This document shows, piece by piece, positions 17,803-26,670 of a stretch of DNA of 64,000 bases. The stretch covers positions 1-64,000 of the forward strand of contig NZ_LJSD01000001.1 of assembly GCF_001303895.1 (NCBI RefSeq). Direction: 5' to 3'. How positions within the stretch are numbered: position 1 is the first letter of the stretch; every line of letters starts with the position of its first letter. The stretch is from Mesorhizobium sp. 1M-11 (GTDB lineage: Bacteria > Pseudomonadota > Alphaproteobacteria > Rhizobiales > Rhizobiaceae). Below the pieces are notes generated by a model, which worked only from the letters and a program-made list of their open reading frames with translations, made no database searches and was not told the origin of the DNA. Position numbers and translations under genes: made by a program.

Positions 17803-18357
17803 TCACCCCACGTCGAAAGCCAGATCATGAGGGTCGGTAAGGCCGCCTATGACGGGCAGCAGCACCGCGTGGCTCGGCCCCTGTCTTTTCTGGTTGTGCT
17901 CTGCCTCTCGCAGGTGCGCCAATTCCTGTTCCTGTATCGAAGCAATAAGGGCATGAAGGTCTGGATCGCGTGAGGCAAGAAAGGTCAGTTGATCTTCCAG
18001 ATGTCGATGAACCGTACGTTCCACAGCTTCGGTGCAAATCCAGACCATGTTGCGACCGCCAAGCGCAGTCAGAAAGCCGAGTACGCAACCGCCGAAGCTC
18101 CAAAGCGACATGACGCGGCAGGGTTTGGCGTATCTTGGAGGCATCGCCTCGCGAAACAGGCGGCAATGATCGATTTCGTCGTCGCGCATTTCTTTAAGCG
18201 ACGGCACGATATCAGCGAACAGCCGCTGAGCCACCGCAATCTGAGCGCCATAAATCCGAATTGCGCCAAACTCACCTGCGTGATTGACCTTGAGTATGCG
18301 ACGGATGGTGATCGCCGGATCACGGTTGCCGGACTTGCGCGACGGGTTGAGCATCAT
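17803..18357 (-). CDS. coq7: Demethoxyubiquinone hydroxylase, Coq7 family
   Basis: This di-iron membrane-associated protein hydroxylates 5-demethoxyubiquinol, the penultimate step of ubiquinone synthesis. The 184 residues show the ferritin-like pattern: VNHAGEFGAIRIY with the first glutamate, EMRDDEIDHCRLF with the ExxH pair, a central hydrophobic helix (SLWSFGGCVLGFLTALGG), then a second glutamate in TEAVERTVHRHLEDQL and the closing ExxH in QEQELAHLREAEH. Three in-frame starts lie within nine bases (TTG 18360, ATG 18357, ATG 18354); I use the first ATG. It has about half the size of UbiF, the unrelated flavin enzyme for the same step. It appears monocistronic. Confidence 0.88.
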   Translation of the reverse strand: MMLNPSRKSGNRDPAITIRRILKVNHAGEFGAIRIYGAQIAVAQRLFADIVPSLKEMRDDEIDHCRLFREAMPPRYAKPCRVMSLWSFGGCVLGFLTALGGRNMVWICTEAVERTVHRHLEDQLTFLASRDPDLHALIASIQEQELAHLREAEHNQKRQGPSHAVLLPVIGGLTDPHDLAFDVG

Positions 18358-18474
18358 CAATGCTACTCACGGTTCGTCTTCTGCAAACACTGCCGCCGCG
18401 AGCGTGACTCCATCGAGCGTTTTTTTCAAACTCAAGGACTTCCGCCGCGTCGCAATCCGACATGATAGGCTTGC

Positions 18475-18502
18475 CATAGCGCGGCTTTGACGCCGCGCTA
18501 TG
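18475..18502 (-). terminator. Hairpin after the L,D-transpeptidase gene
   Basis: CATAGCGCGGC (18475-18485) pairs perfectly over 11 bp with GCCGCGCTATG (18492-18502) around a 6-base loop, starting 11 bp past the end of the transpeptidase gene. There is no T tract on the minus strand, so termination may be weak or the hairpin may protect the 3' end. Confidence 0.55.
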
Positions 18503-18512
18503 GGGCTACAGC

Positions 18513-18944
18513 CTAATATGTGACGACGATGCGTGTGTCCTTCATGCCGACTTCCCGGACCAGCGAATAGAAGGTCGCAGCATTGGCGGTGGCAAGGCGC
18601 ACGCAACCATGAGAGGCCGGGCGCCCAAGTTGCCGCACGGCATTGGTGCCATGGACAGCATAGCCGCCATGGTAAAAGACGGACCAGGGCATCGGCGAAT
18701 TGTCGTATTTCTTGGAATACCACATCTTGTGCAGACGCTTTGGCTTCCAGCTCCCGCTCGGGGTCACGTAACCCTTTCGGGCCGTTGACACATTCCAGCG
18801 ATACAGCACTTCGCCGTAGCGGCTGACTGTCATCGTCTGCGTCGAAATGTTGACCCTCGCGATCAGGCCGTCGGCGCGGCTCTCCGCAACGTTCGTTAAC
18901 AACAACGCCCCCAGAATCCCTCCCATGAAAACAGACTTCTTCAT
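18513..18944 (-). CDS. L,D-transpeptidase, YkuD family
   Basis: This short secreted enzyme (143 residues) has a signal peptide ending near residue 24 (ESRADG) and a YkuD catalytic domain with H98 in AVHGTNAVRQLG and the nucleophile C114 in RPASHGCVRLATANA. Such enzymes make 3-3 crosslinks in peptidoglycan or attach outer membrane proteins to it in the periplasm. Only the catalytic domain is present; there is no LysM or peptidoglycan-binding domain. It is transcribed away from the M20 peptidase with a 216 bp divergent region (18945-19160) in which I see no convincing operator. Confidence 0.88.
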   Translation of the reverse strand: MKKSVFMGGILGALLLTNVAESRADGLIARVNISTQTMTVSRYGEVLYRWNVSTARKGYVTPSGSWKPKRLHKMWYSKKYDNSPMPWSVFYHGGYAVHGTNAVRQLGRPASHGCVRLATANAATFYSLVREVGMKDTRIVVTY

Positions 18945-19160
18945 GAGACCAGTCCCTCTCCTTGTATTGCTTCCCCAGAATTTCGATCGCTCACACTATC
19001 TTTCAAAGGTTAAAAGAACAGTGATCAGCTTTACACAAAAGACCTTGTGACAAGCCTGTTGACGCAGATTTGAACGGACTGCCGACGCAACTGGCGCCTG
19101 GCGGCTGGATCAACGCGCAGGCTCTTGCAAGGCATGGCCGTTCCCTGCTCAACTTCGCGT

Positions 19161-20438
19161 ATGACCGACCGACTCCTGCAAGGCATCGAGGCCCGCACCG
19201 ACGAGCTTGTCGCGCTGACCGCCGACCTGATCCGCTTTCCGACCGTGAACCCGCCCGGCGAGGCGTATCGCCCTTGTGCGGAATTCATCGCCGAACGTCT
19301 GAAGAAGCGCGGCTTCGGCGTTGAACTGATCCGCGGCGAAGGCACGCCGGGCGACAACGACCGCTATCCGCGTATCAATGTGGTCGCGCGTTTCGACGGT
19401 CGTTCGCCCGGCCCCACCGTGCATTTCAACTCGCATATCGATGTGGTCGAAGCCGGCGAAGGCTGGACGGTCGACCCCTTTGCCGGTGTGGTGAAGGATG
19501 GCCGTGTCTACGGCCGTGGCGCCTGTGACATGAAAGGTGGGCTTGCCGCCTCCATCATCGCAGTCGAAGCCTTCATGGATGCCTATCCCGATTTTCCCGG
19601 CGCCATCGAGATATCGGGCACGGTGGACGAGGAATCCGGCGGGTTCGGTGGTGTCGCCTACCTGGCTGGCAAAGGCTACTTCTCGAAACCCAAGGTCGAC
19701 CACGTCATCATCCCTGAACCCCTCAACAAGGACCGCATCTGCCTTGGCCATCGCGGTGTCTGGTGGGCCGAGATCGAGACGTTGGGCGAGATCGCACATG
19801 GCTCGATGCCCTTCCTCGGCGACAATGCCGTGCGCCATATGGGCGCCGTGCTGGCGGCGTTCGAGGCAGACCTCTTCCCGGCGCTCGACAGAAAACAGAC
19901 CTCGATGCCGGTGGTGCCGGAAGGAGCGCGACGCTCGACCATGAACATCAATTCGATCCATGGCGGCCAGACTGAGGACTTCAAGCCGGGCCTGCCCTCG
20001 CCCAACGTGCCGGACTCATGCCGGCTCACCATCGATCGCCGCTTCCTGCTCGAAGAAAAGCTGGACGATGTGAAGCGCGAGGTGATCGACATACTCGATC
20101 GGTTGAAGTGTGAGCGGATGAAATTCGACTACCGCATCCGCGATGTCATGGAAGTGCAACCGACGATGACCGAGCGCGACGCGCCAGTAGTCAAGGCGGT
20201 GGCCGAAGGCATCATGCAGGTGTTCGAGCGCGAACCGGACTATGTGATTTCACCTGGCACCTACGACCAGAAACACGTTGCCCGTATCGGCCATATCTTC
20301 GATTGCATCGCCTATGGCCCAGGCATACTCGACCTTGCCCACCGACCGGACGAATGGGTCGGCATTGAGGACATGGTGCAGTCGGCCAAGGTGATGGCGA
20401 TCGGGCTGAACGTGCTGTTGCGGGGTGGACGAAACTAG
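19161..20438 (+). CDS. M20-family metallopeptidase (ArgE/DapE type deacylase)
   Basis: The 425-residue product has the two-zinc M20 architecture: metal ligands in VHFNSHIDVV (HxD), the bridging aspartate in GRGACDMKGG, the general base in GTVDEESGGFGG, and a late histidine in GTYDQKHVARIG; a lid dimerisation domain occupies about residues 200-320. It hydrolyses an N-acyl or peptide amide bond in the cytoplasm, as in acetylornithine deacetylase, succinyl-diaminopimelate desuccinylase or carboxypeptidases; which one cannot be told from sequence. The in-frame ATG at 19125 gives 12 extra atypical residues, so 19161 (MTDRLLQG) is preferred. A family-5 ABC importer follows nearby, which fits a peptide-like substrate. 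Confidence 0.85.
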   Translation: MTDRLLQGIEARTDELVALTADLIRFPTVNPPGEAYRPCAEFIAERLKKRGFGVELIRGEGTPGDNDRYPRINVVARFDGRSPGPTVHFNSHIDVVEAGEGWTVDPFAGVVKDGRVYGRGACDMKGGLAASIIAVEAFMDAYPDFPGAIEISGTVDEESGGFGGVAYLAGKGYFSKPKVDHVIIPEPLNKDRICLGHRGVWWAEIETLGEIAHGSMPFLGDNAVRHMGAVLAAFEADLFPALDRKQTSMPVVPEGARRSTMNINSIHGGQTEDFKPGLPSPNVPDSCRLTIDRRFLLEEKLDDVKREVIDILDRLKCERMKFDYRIRDVMEVQPTMTERDAPVVKAVAEGIMQVFEREPDYVISPGTYDQKHVARIGHIFDCIAYGPGILDLAHRPDEWVGIEDMVQSAKVMAIGLNVLLRGGRN

Positions 20439-20944
20439 AGCCGCTGTGCCGTCACAGATAGCTCCGGCCGCTGATTGATCGTCTGGAACACCACGCAATA
20501 ACGTTCGGTGAGTTTCACAAGCGAATCAATTCGTTCCTGCGGTTCGTCCGTCTGAAGCTGGATACCCAGCCTTATTGCCCTGAACCCGACCGGCGTATCC
20601 TTGGCGACGCCCAGCGTGCCGCGAAAATCGAGATCTCCCTCGGCGGTTACCGTGGCGCCGTCCAGCTGGAATTCGAGCGCAGTTGCGACGGCCTTGAGCG
20701 TTACCCCGGCGCAGGCAACCAGCGCCTCGAGCAGCATGTCGCCGGAGCACAATTCCAACCCGCTGCCGCCGGTTGCCGGGTGAAGGCCCGCCGTTGCCAA
20801 GGCGCGGCCGGTTTCCACCTTGCAAGCGATCGACTGATCATCGATCGAGCCTTTGGCGCGCAAGGTGACGAGTGCTTTTTCAGGTGTCTCGCGATAGGTT
20901 CCCTTGAGAGGAGCCTGCAGCGTCTTGAGTGTTGCGGCATCCAT
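20435..20944 (-). CDS. OsmC-family peroxide-responsive protein
   Basis: The protein is 169 residues long and carries OsmC/YhfA-type features, with redox-type cysteines in LELCSGDMLLEALVACAGVTLKAVA (about 85-105) and ERYCVVFQTI near 148. OsmC proteins reduce organic hydroperoxides with their paired cysteines; the YhfA branch is less defined. GGGAGGATG sits just before the ATG at 20944, and longer upstream starts lack this. It converges on the M20 gene with a four-base overlap of the 3' ends, and lies divergent from the ABC importer, with the 180 bp 20945-21124 gap between them. Confidence 0.82.
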   Translation of the reverse strand: MDAATLKTLQAPLKGTYRETPEKALVTLRAKGSIDDQSIACKVETGRALATAGLHPATGGSGLELCSGDMLLEALVACAGVTLKAVATALEFQLDGATVTAEGDLDFRGTLGVAKDTPVGFRAIRLGIQLQTDEPQERIDSLVKLTERYCVVFQTINQRPELSVTAQRL

Positions 20945-21124
20945 CGTCACATCCTCCCGCCCGTTGCGCGTCACCACTGCCGTGGCGCACCAGATATCGC
21001 CGATATATTGGCACAAGATTTCCCCATCGACATCATCGAGGAAAACAAACGTGATTTACTCCGTTGGAATTTCACGCTTCTATCCCGCCCGAGCTAAACA
21101 AGCGGAATAACGAGGGGAATTGCG

Positions 21125-22606
21125 ATGAGGCTCTGGAAGACGGTTTTGGCTGCTACCGCCGTGGCACTTGGCTCCAGCACGGCAGCGTTCGCCGCGCGCA
21201 CCGATCTGGTGCTCGGCATGGTGCTGGAGCCGCCGCATCTCGACCCGACAGCCGGTGCAGCCGCCGCCATCCGCGAGGTCACCTATGCCAACATCTTCGA
21301 AGGCCTCACCCGTATCGGCCCCAACGGCGAAGTACTGCCGGATCTCGCCGAAAGCTGGACGATTTCCGAGGACGGCAAAGTCTATACGTTCAAGCTGCAC
21401 ACCGGCGTGAAGTTCCATGACGGCAGCGATTTCGACGCGTCTGACGTCAAGTTCTCGCTCGATCGTGCCCGTGCTGAAAACTCCCAGAACGCCCAGAAAC
21501 AGCTCTTCGCGGCCATCGACACCGTCGACGTCGTCGATCCGACGACCGTGAAGGTCACTTTGAAGCAACCGCAAGGCTCTTTCCTTTACAATATGGGCTG
21601 GGGCGACGCGGTGATCGTGGCGCCTGAAAGCGCTGAAACCAACAAGGAAAAACCGATCGGCACTGGTCCCTTCAAGTTCCAGAACTGGGCGAAGGGCTCT
21701 TCCGTAACGCTTGTGAAGTCTGACAATTATTGGGGCGACCCGGTCTATCTCGACAAGGCCGAATTCCGATTCATTCCCGATGCCTCTGCCGCTGTTCCGG
21801 CCATGCTGTCCGGCGACGTGCAGGCCTTCCCCAACATGCCGACAAGCGACAGCCTCTCCCAGTTCCAGTCGGATCCGCGCTTCAAGGTCGTGGTCGGCTC
21901 GACCGAAGGCGAGACCATCCTTGCCATGAACAACGGCAAACCGCCATTCGACCAGCTCAAGGTCCGCCAGGCGGTCTCCTATGCGCTCGACCGCAAGGCA
22001 ATCATCGATGGCGCTTCGGAGGGCCTCGGCCAGCCGATCGGGTCGCACATGTCCCCGTCCAGCAAGGACTACATCGACCTGACCGGCACCTATCCCCACG
22101 ATCCCGCCAAGGCGAAGGAGCTTCTCAAGGAAGCCGGCCTGGAGGGCGGAACCAAGGTAACGCTGAAGCTGCCGCCGCCACCTTATGCCCGCCTCGGCGG
22201 CGAGATCATCGCCTCGCAACTGCGCGACGTCGGCATCGAGGCCGAGATCGTCCCGGTGGAATGGGCACAGTGGCTGGATCAGGTCTTCACCAAGAAGGAC
22301 TACGACCTCACCATCGTCTCCCATGTCGAGCCCAACGATATCGGCATCTATGCGCGCAAGGACTACTACTTCAATTATCAGAACCCGGAGTTCAACGAGG
22401 TCATCCAGGAGCTTGATGTCACCGCCGACGAAGGCAAGCGCAAGGAGCTGCTCGGCAAGGCGCAGAAGATCCTCGCAGACGATGCCGTGGTGGGTTTCCT
22501 GTTCGAACTGCCGAAGGTCGGCGTCTGGGACGCCAAGATCGAAGGCCTGTGGCAGAACCAGCCGGTGCCGGCCAATGACCTCACCAAGGTTAAGTGGAAC
22601 GATTGA
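21125..22606 (+). CDS. ABC importer periplasmic binding protein, family 5 (peptide/nickel/opine type)
   Basis: This 493-residue protein has a signal peptide (residues 1-23, ending AAFA) and a family-5 solute-binding fold. Signatures include the FEGLTRIGPNGEVLPDLAESW region near 60 and the VRQAVSYALDRKAIIDGA segment near 285. AGGGGAATTGCG precedes the ATG. It is the first gene of a tight four-gene importer unit. Family members bind di- and oligopeptides, opines, glutathione or nickel complexes; no lipobox is present, and the ligand is unknown. The adjacent M20 deacylase suggests an acylated or peptide-like ligand. Confidence 0.88.
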   Translation: MRLWKTVLAATAVALGSSTAAFAARTDLVLGMVLEPPHLDPTAGAAAAIREVTYANIFEGLTRIGPNGEVLPDLAESWTISEDGKVYTFKLHTGVKFHDGSDFDASDVKFSLDRARAENSQNAQKQLFAAIDTVDVVDPTTVKVTLKQPQGSFLYNMGWGDAVIVAPESAETNKEKPIGTGPFKFQNWAKGSSVTLVKSDNYWGDPVYLDKAEFRFIPDASAAVPAMLSGDVQAFPNMPTSDSLSQFQSDPRFKVVVGSTEGETILAMNNGKPPFDQLKVRQAVSYALDRKAIIDGASEGLGQPIGSHMSPSSKDYIDLTGTYPHDPAKAKELLKEAGLEGGTKVTLKLPPPPYARLGGEIIASQLRDVGIEAEIVPVEWAQWLDQVFTKKDYDLTIVSHVEPNDIGIYARKDYYFNYQNPEFNEVIQELDVTADEGKRKELLGKAQKILADDAVVGFLFELPKVGVWDAKIEGLWQNQPVPANDLTKVKWND

Positions 22607-22632
22607 CCAGGGTGGCGTGACGACGTCATCCG

Positions 22633-23580
22633 ATGACCGCCTATCTCCTCAAGCGCGTCGCCATCGCCTTCGCCACTCTGGTGCTGGCTTCGGTCGTCGT
22701 GTTTGCCGTGCTGGAGATCCTGCCCGGCGATCCGGCACGCCTGATGCTCGGCATGAATGCCAGTGCCGAGCAGGTCGAGCAGGTACGCACGCAGATGGGG
22801 CTGAATGACCCGCTGCTGCTGCGCTACTTTCACTGGATCGGCAACCTCGCCGTGCTCGATTTCGGCCGCTCCTATACCTATTCGGTACCGGTGATCGACC
22901 TGGTCCGCGAGCGTGTCGCCGTCTCGCTGCCGCTGGCGCTGATTGCGCTCGCTTTGTCGACCATGATTGCCATTCCCGTTGGCCTTTATGCGGCCTCGCG
23001 CCAGGGGCGCCTCGGCGACACCGTCTCGATGGGCGCTTCGCAGGTCGGCGTTGCAGTGCCCAATTTCTGGTTCGCGCTGCTTCTGATCTATCTCTTCGCG
23101 GTATGGCTGAAGTGGGTGCCGGCTGGCGGCTTTCCCGGCTGGAGCGCGGGCATCTGGCCAGCGCTGAAAGCACTGATCTTGCCCGCTATTGCCCTGGCGC
23201 TTCCGCAGGCGGCGATCCTCGCCCGCGTCACCCGCCAGGCCCTGATCGAAGTGCTGTCGGAAGACTATATCCGCACCGCCCGCGCCAAGGGCATGCCTTA
23301 TCGTACCGTGCTTTGGCGACATGCGTTGCGCAACGCCATGATCCCGGTGCTGACGATTCTCGGCCTGCAATTCGCTTTCCTGCTTGCCGGCACCATCATC
23401 ATCGAAAACGTCTTTTACCTGCCGGGCCTCGGCCGGCTGATCTTTCAGGCCATCACCCAACGCGACCTGATCGTGGTGGAAAGCGTCGTCATGCTGCTGG
23501 TCGCAACCGTGATCCTCGTCAATCTCCTGGTTGACTTCTCCTACGCCGTGGTCGACCCGCGCCTGCGGGGGCGCTCGTGA
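22633..23580 (+). CDS. ABC importer permease, DppB-like
   Basis: This 315-residue inner membrane permease has six predicted helices, with the N-terminal MTAYLLKRVAIAFATLVLASVVVFAVLEILPGDP pattern of DppB/OppB proteins and the cytoplasmic EAA loop in SEDYIRTARAKGMPYRTVLWRHALRNAMIP, which docks on the ATPase. It starts 27 bp after the binding protein and its stop overlaps the next permease start by four bases (GTGA), so translation is coupled. Confidence 0.9.
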   Translation: MTAYLLKRVAIAFATLVLASVVVFAVLEILPGDPARLMLGMNASAEQVEQVRTQMGLNDPLLLRYFHWIGNLAVLDFGRSYTYSVPVIDLVRERVAVSLPLALIALALSTMIAIPVGLYAASRQGRLGDTVSMGASQVGVAVPNFWFALLLIYLFAVWLKWVPAGGFPGWSAGIWPALKALILPAIALALPQAAILARVTRQALIEVLSEDYIRTARAKGMPYRTVLWRHALRNAMIPVLTILGLQFAFLLAGTIIIENVFYLPGLGRLIFQAITQRDLIVVESVVMLLVATVILVNLLVDFSYAVVDPRLRGRS

Positions 23581-24446
23581 CACTGCAGACTGAAATCCCG
23601 CGTGAGAAGCTGGCTTCGCTGGCCACCAGGGCCTTGCATCACAAATCCTTCATCGCTGGCTTCCTCGTCGCCATGCTGGTTGCGGGAATGGCCGCCCTCT
23701 CCTTTCTGTGGACGCCTTATGATGTCACCAGACTGGTGATCTCCGACAAATTACTTGCCCCATCTGCCGCGCACTGGTTCGGCACCGATCATTTCGGCAG
23801 AGACGTGCTGTCGATGATCATGGTCGGCGCGCGCAATTCCATTGCCGTTGCCCTGGTCGCCGTCGGCATCGGCATGGGCATCGGCGTGCCGCTGGGCTGC
23901 TGGGCAGCAGCGCGTGGCGGTCTTGTCGATGAAGTGCTGATGCGACTGAACGACCTCGTCTTCGCCTTTCCGGCACTGTTGTCGGCCATCATGATCACCG
24001 CGATCTTCGGCCCTGGCGCCATCAACGCCATCATCGCAATCGGCATTTTCAACATTCCGGTCTTTGCCCGCGTCGCCCGCGCCGGCGCACTTGCCATCTG
24101 GCCGCGCGAATACATTCTTGCCGCCCGCGCCGCCGGCAAGGGCAAAGCTCTGATCACGCTGGAGCATGTCCTGCCCAATATCGCGACCTTGCTTCTGGTG
24201 CAGGGCACCATCCAGTTCGCGCTGGGCATCCTGGCCGAAGCCAGCCTGTCCTATGTCGGCCTGGGCGCCCAGCCGCCAATGCCGAGCTGGGGTCGCATGC
24301 TGTTCGAGGCGCAGACGCGCATGGCACAAGCGCCCTGGATGGCGGTCTTCCCAGGCATGGCCATCGTCATCACGGTCCTGGCGCTCAACCTGCTGGGTGA
24401 CGGCGTCGCCGATATCCTCGATCCCAAATCACGGCGGCGGCGATGA
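23577..24446 (+). CDS. ABC importer permease, DppC-like
   Basis: The second permease (289 residues) shows the DppC pattern: one N-terminal helix (SFIAGFLVAMLVAGMAALSF), the GTDHFGRDVLSMIMVGAR motif near residue 65, an EAA loop in WPREYILAARAAGKGKALITLEHVLPN, and AEASLSYVGLGAQPPMPSWGRML towards the C terminus, a family hallmark. It initiates with GTG overlapping the previous stop, and overlaps the ATPase start by four bases (ATGA). Confidence 0.9.
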   Translation: MTLQTEIPREKLASLATRALHHKSFIAGFLVAMLVAGMAALSFLWTPYDVTRLVISDKLLAPSAAHWFGTDHFGRDVLSMIMVGARNSIAVALVAVGIGMGIGVPLGCWAAARGGLVDEVLMRLNDLVFAFPALLSAIMITAIFGPGAINAIIAIGIFNIPVFARVARAGALAIWPREYILAARAAGKGKALITLEHVLPNIATLLLVQGTIQFALGILAEASLSYVGLGAQPPMPSWGRMLFEAQTRMAQAPWMAVFPGMAIVITVLALNLLGDGVADILDPKSRRRR

Positions 24447-26125
24447 GTCTGCTCGAGATCGAAAACCTGTCGCTCACCATCGGCAACCGGTCGATCCTGA
24501 AGGATGTGGATCTTTCAGTCGCCCCCGGCGAGGTCGTAGGCCTTGTCGGTGAATCCGGCTCCGGCAAATCGATGACGGCGATGACGGTGATGCAGCTCCT
24601 GCCCTTCACCGCCGAGGCGGCCGGCAGCGTGCGCTTCGACGGCATCGATATCCTTGCCGCCACCGAAGATCAGATGTGCGCTCTGCGCGGCGATGACATC
24701 GGCATGGTGTTCCAGGAACCGATGACCGCACTCAACCCGGTCAAGACCATCGGCGAGCAGGTCGCCGAAGGCATTCGCTGGCATACCAGGGCCGGCCGTG
24801 CCGAGGCGGAAGAGCGCGCCCGGAAAATCCTCGACCGGGTCGGGCTGCCGGAAGCCAAATTCCCGCTGACGCGCTACCCGCATGAACTCTCCGGCGGCCA
24901 GCGCCAGCGCGTCGTCATCGCGATCGCCTGCGCGCTGAAACCGAAGCTGCTCATCGCGGATGAGCCGACCACAGCGCTCGACGTCGTGCTGCAGGCGCAG
25001 ATCCTCGACCTGCTGCGCGATCTCGTACACGAGAACAATATGGGCCTGCTGCTCATTTCGCACGACCTTGCCGTCGTCACCGAAATGTCGGACCGCATCA
25101 CCATCATGCGCCATGGCGAGGTGATGGAAGCCGGCGAGACCGCACAAACCCTGTCCGGACAGGTACATCCCTACACCCGGCAATTGGCCCTGGCCTCGAT
25201 GCACGTGCCGAAACGCCGGCCATTCTCCCCCCTTGCGGGGGAGATGTCGTCGAACGCGACAGAGGGGGTTGCCTCAGAAAGGAACGTCGACACACCAAAT
25301 AAAACACCCCTCGTTTCGGTCGAAAATGTCTCGCGCCTTTATCCGGGCCGCCGCACCTCCTTCTTCGGTCGGGGCACTCCCATCCATGCCGTCGATGATG
25401 TTTCGCTTGATATAGCGCCCGCTCAATCGGTCGCGCTGGTCGGCCGCTCGGGCTGTGGGAAATCCACGCTGGCGCGCATGATCCTGGCGCTCGACAAGCC
25501 GAGCGCCGGCGCAATCCGTTTCCGCGGTGAGACGATCTCACATCGCGACGAAGCGGAGTTGAAACCGGCCCGGCGCAACATGCAGGTGGTGTTCCAGGAC
25601 CCTTACGGCTCCTTCGATCCACGCCAGAAGGTGGAGAAGCTTGTCGCCGAGCCCCTGCATCTGCTGGAAAAAAAGCCAACGCCGGCCGAACGCCGTGAAA
25701 TGGCGGCACACGCATTGCACGAAGTCGGGCTCGGCTCCGCGGATCTCGACAAATATCCGCACGAATTCTCAGGTGGCCAGCGGCAGCGCCTGTCGATTGC
25801 CCGCGCCATCATCACGCGACCGAGGTTGATCGTCGCCGACGAACCGGTTTCCGCCCTCGATGTCTCGATCCGTGCCCAGATCCTCGACCTCTTCGCCGAC
25901 CTGAACGCCCGGCTGGGCGTTGCCTATCTCTTCATCACGCACGACCTTACCGTCGCTCGCGCGATCACCGACGAGGTGCTGGTCATGCATGAGGGGCGCA
26001 TCGTCGAGCGCGGCGCGACAAAGGAAATTCTCGACCGTCCGCAATCGGAAGCCGCGAAGGCACTCGTTGCAGCTGCCCCGGACCTCCATCGCGCACTCGC
26101 AAGGAAAATGCAGGAGCAGGGATAA
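24443..26125 (+). CDS. Fused two-domain ABC importer ATPase (DppD-DppF type)
   Basis: Both ATPases of a peptide-type importer are fused in one 560-residue chain. Domain 1 (about 1-250) has Walker A GESGSGKS at 36-43, signature LSGGQRQRV and Walker B LLIADEPTTALD; domain 2 (about 290-550) has Walker A GRSGCGKS, signature FSGGQRQRLSIARAI and LIVADEPVSALD. Each is followed by the oligopeptide/dipeptide C-terminal extension (HPYTRQLA after domain 1). The linker at about residues 260-278 is encoded by an inserted palindromic repeat and reads SPLAGEMSSNATEGVAS. The repeat keeps the frame open. It is the last gene of the operon. Confidence 0.92.
   Translation: MSLLEIENLSLTIGNRSILKDVDLSVAPGEVVGLVGESGSGKSMTAMTVMQLLPFTAEAAGSVRFDGIDILAATEDQMCALRGDDIGMVFQEPMTALNPVKTIGEQVAEGIRWHTRAGRAEAEERARKILDRVGLPEAKFPLTRYPHELSGGQRQRVVIAIACALKPKLLIADEPTTALDVVLQAQILDLLRDLVHENNMGLLLISHDLAVVTEMSDRITIMRHGEVMEAGETAQTLSGQVHPYTRQLALASMHVPKRRPFSPLAGEMSSNATEGVASERNVDTPNKTPLVSVENVSRLYPGRRTSFFGRGTPIHAVDDVSLDIAPAQSVALVGRSGCGKSTLARMILALDKPSAGAIRFRGETISHRDEAELKPARRNMQVVFQDPYGSFDPRQKVEKLVAEPLHLLEKKPTPAERREMAAHALHEVGLGSADLDKYPHEFSGGQRQRLSIARAIITRPRLIVADEPVSALDVSIRAQILDLFADLNARLGVAYLFITHDLTVARAITDEVLVMHEGRIVERGATKEILDRPQSEAAKALVAAAPDLHRALARKMQEQG
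25221..25275 (+). repeat. Palindromic repeat inserted in frame in the ABC ATPase linker
   Basis: TCTCCCCC and GGGGGAGA arms form one hairpin (about 25224-25244), followed by a GTCG...CGAC stem and a distal AGAGGGGG that can pair with the first arm. This is the layout of the C-run/G-run palindromes scattered in rhizobial genomes. Its sequence is unlike the flanking domain codons, and it lies exactly between the two ATPase domains. Confidence 0.7.
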
Positions 26126-26150
26126 GCGGCCCGCGTCAGCAGGCCACGGC

Positions 26151-26636
26151 CTAAATCATCTGGAATTCGCCGGTCTTCCTGAACCGGACATAGGCCTCGA
26201 TGCTGCGCGCCATGTTGGGCAGCATATCGGGCAACGCATCGGGAGCGAACCATCCAACGGCGCTGCTTTCATCATCCGTGACAGCGGCTTCGCCCGTGAA
26301 TGAACGCGTATAGAAAATCAGCGCGAAGAACTGGGTCCGGTCGCCATTTGGAAACTCAAAGGTTTCGTAGCGAGGATCGCTGCCGTAGGCGAAAGGTTTG
26401 ACATTGCTGACGACCAGCCCCGTCTCCTCGGCAACCTCCCGGATGATGATCGTTTCGATGTTCTCGCCTTCCTCGGCGCTGCCGCCCGGCAAGCCCCACA
26501 TATTGAAGTCTGTCCGCTTGTGCAGAAGGATACAGCCGTCCTCGCGCTCGACGACGATACGTGCGCCGGGCACCAGTATGAGGCGGTTTCCGACCAATTG
26601 CCTCAGCCGCCCCAGATAGCTGTCAGCGAAGCTCAA
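26151..26636 (-). CDS. NUDIX hydrolase
   Basis: This 161-residue cytoplasmic hydrolase contains a complete Nudix box: LPGGSAEEGENIETIIIREVAEETGLVV, with the GX5EX7REUXEEXGU spacing and the Mg-binding glutamates of REVAEE. Members cleave nucleoside diphosphates linked to another moiety; the substrate is not predictable. The start is a TTG with GAGGGCGG about nine bases upstream; no ATG is available before the conserved fold. It is next to the TerB gene on the same strand (34 bp), possibly cotranscribed. Confidence 0.85.
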   Translation of the reverse strand: MSFADSYLGRLRQLVGNRLILVPGARIVVEREDGCILLHKRTDFNMWGLPGGSAEEGENIETIIIREVAEETGLVVSNVKPFAYGSDPRYETFEFPNGDRTQFFALIFYTRSFTGEAAVTDDESSAVGWFAPDALPDMLPNMARSIEAYVRFRKTGEFQMI

Positions 26637-26670
26637 ATCACCGCCCTCTATTGGCCGATCACAGCATCAG

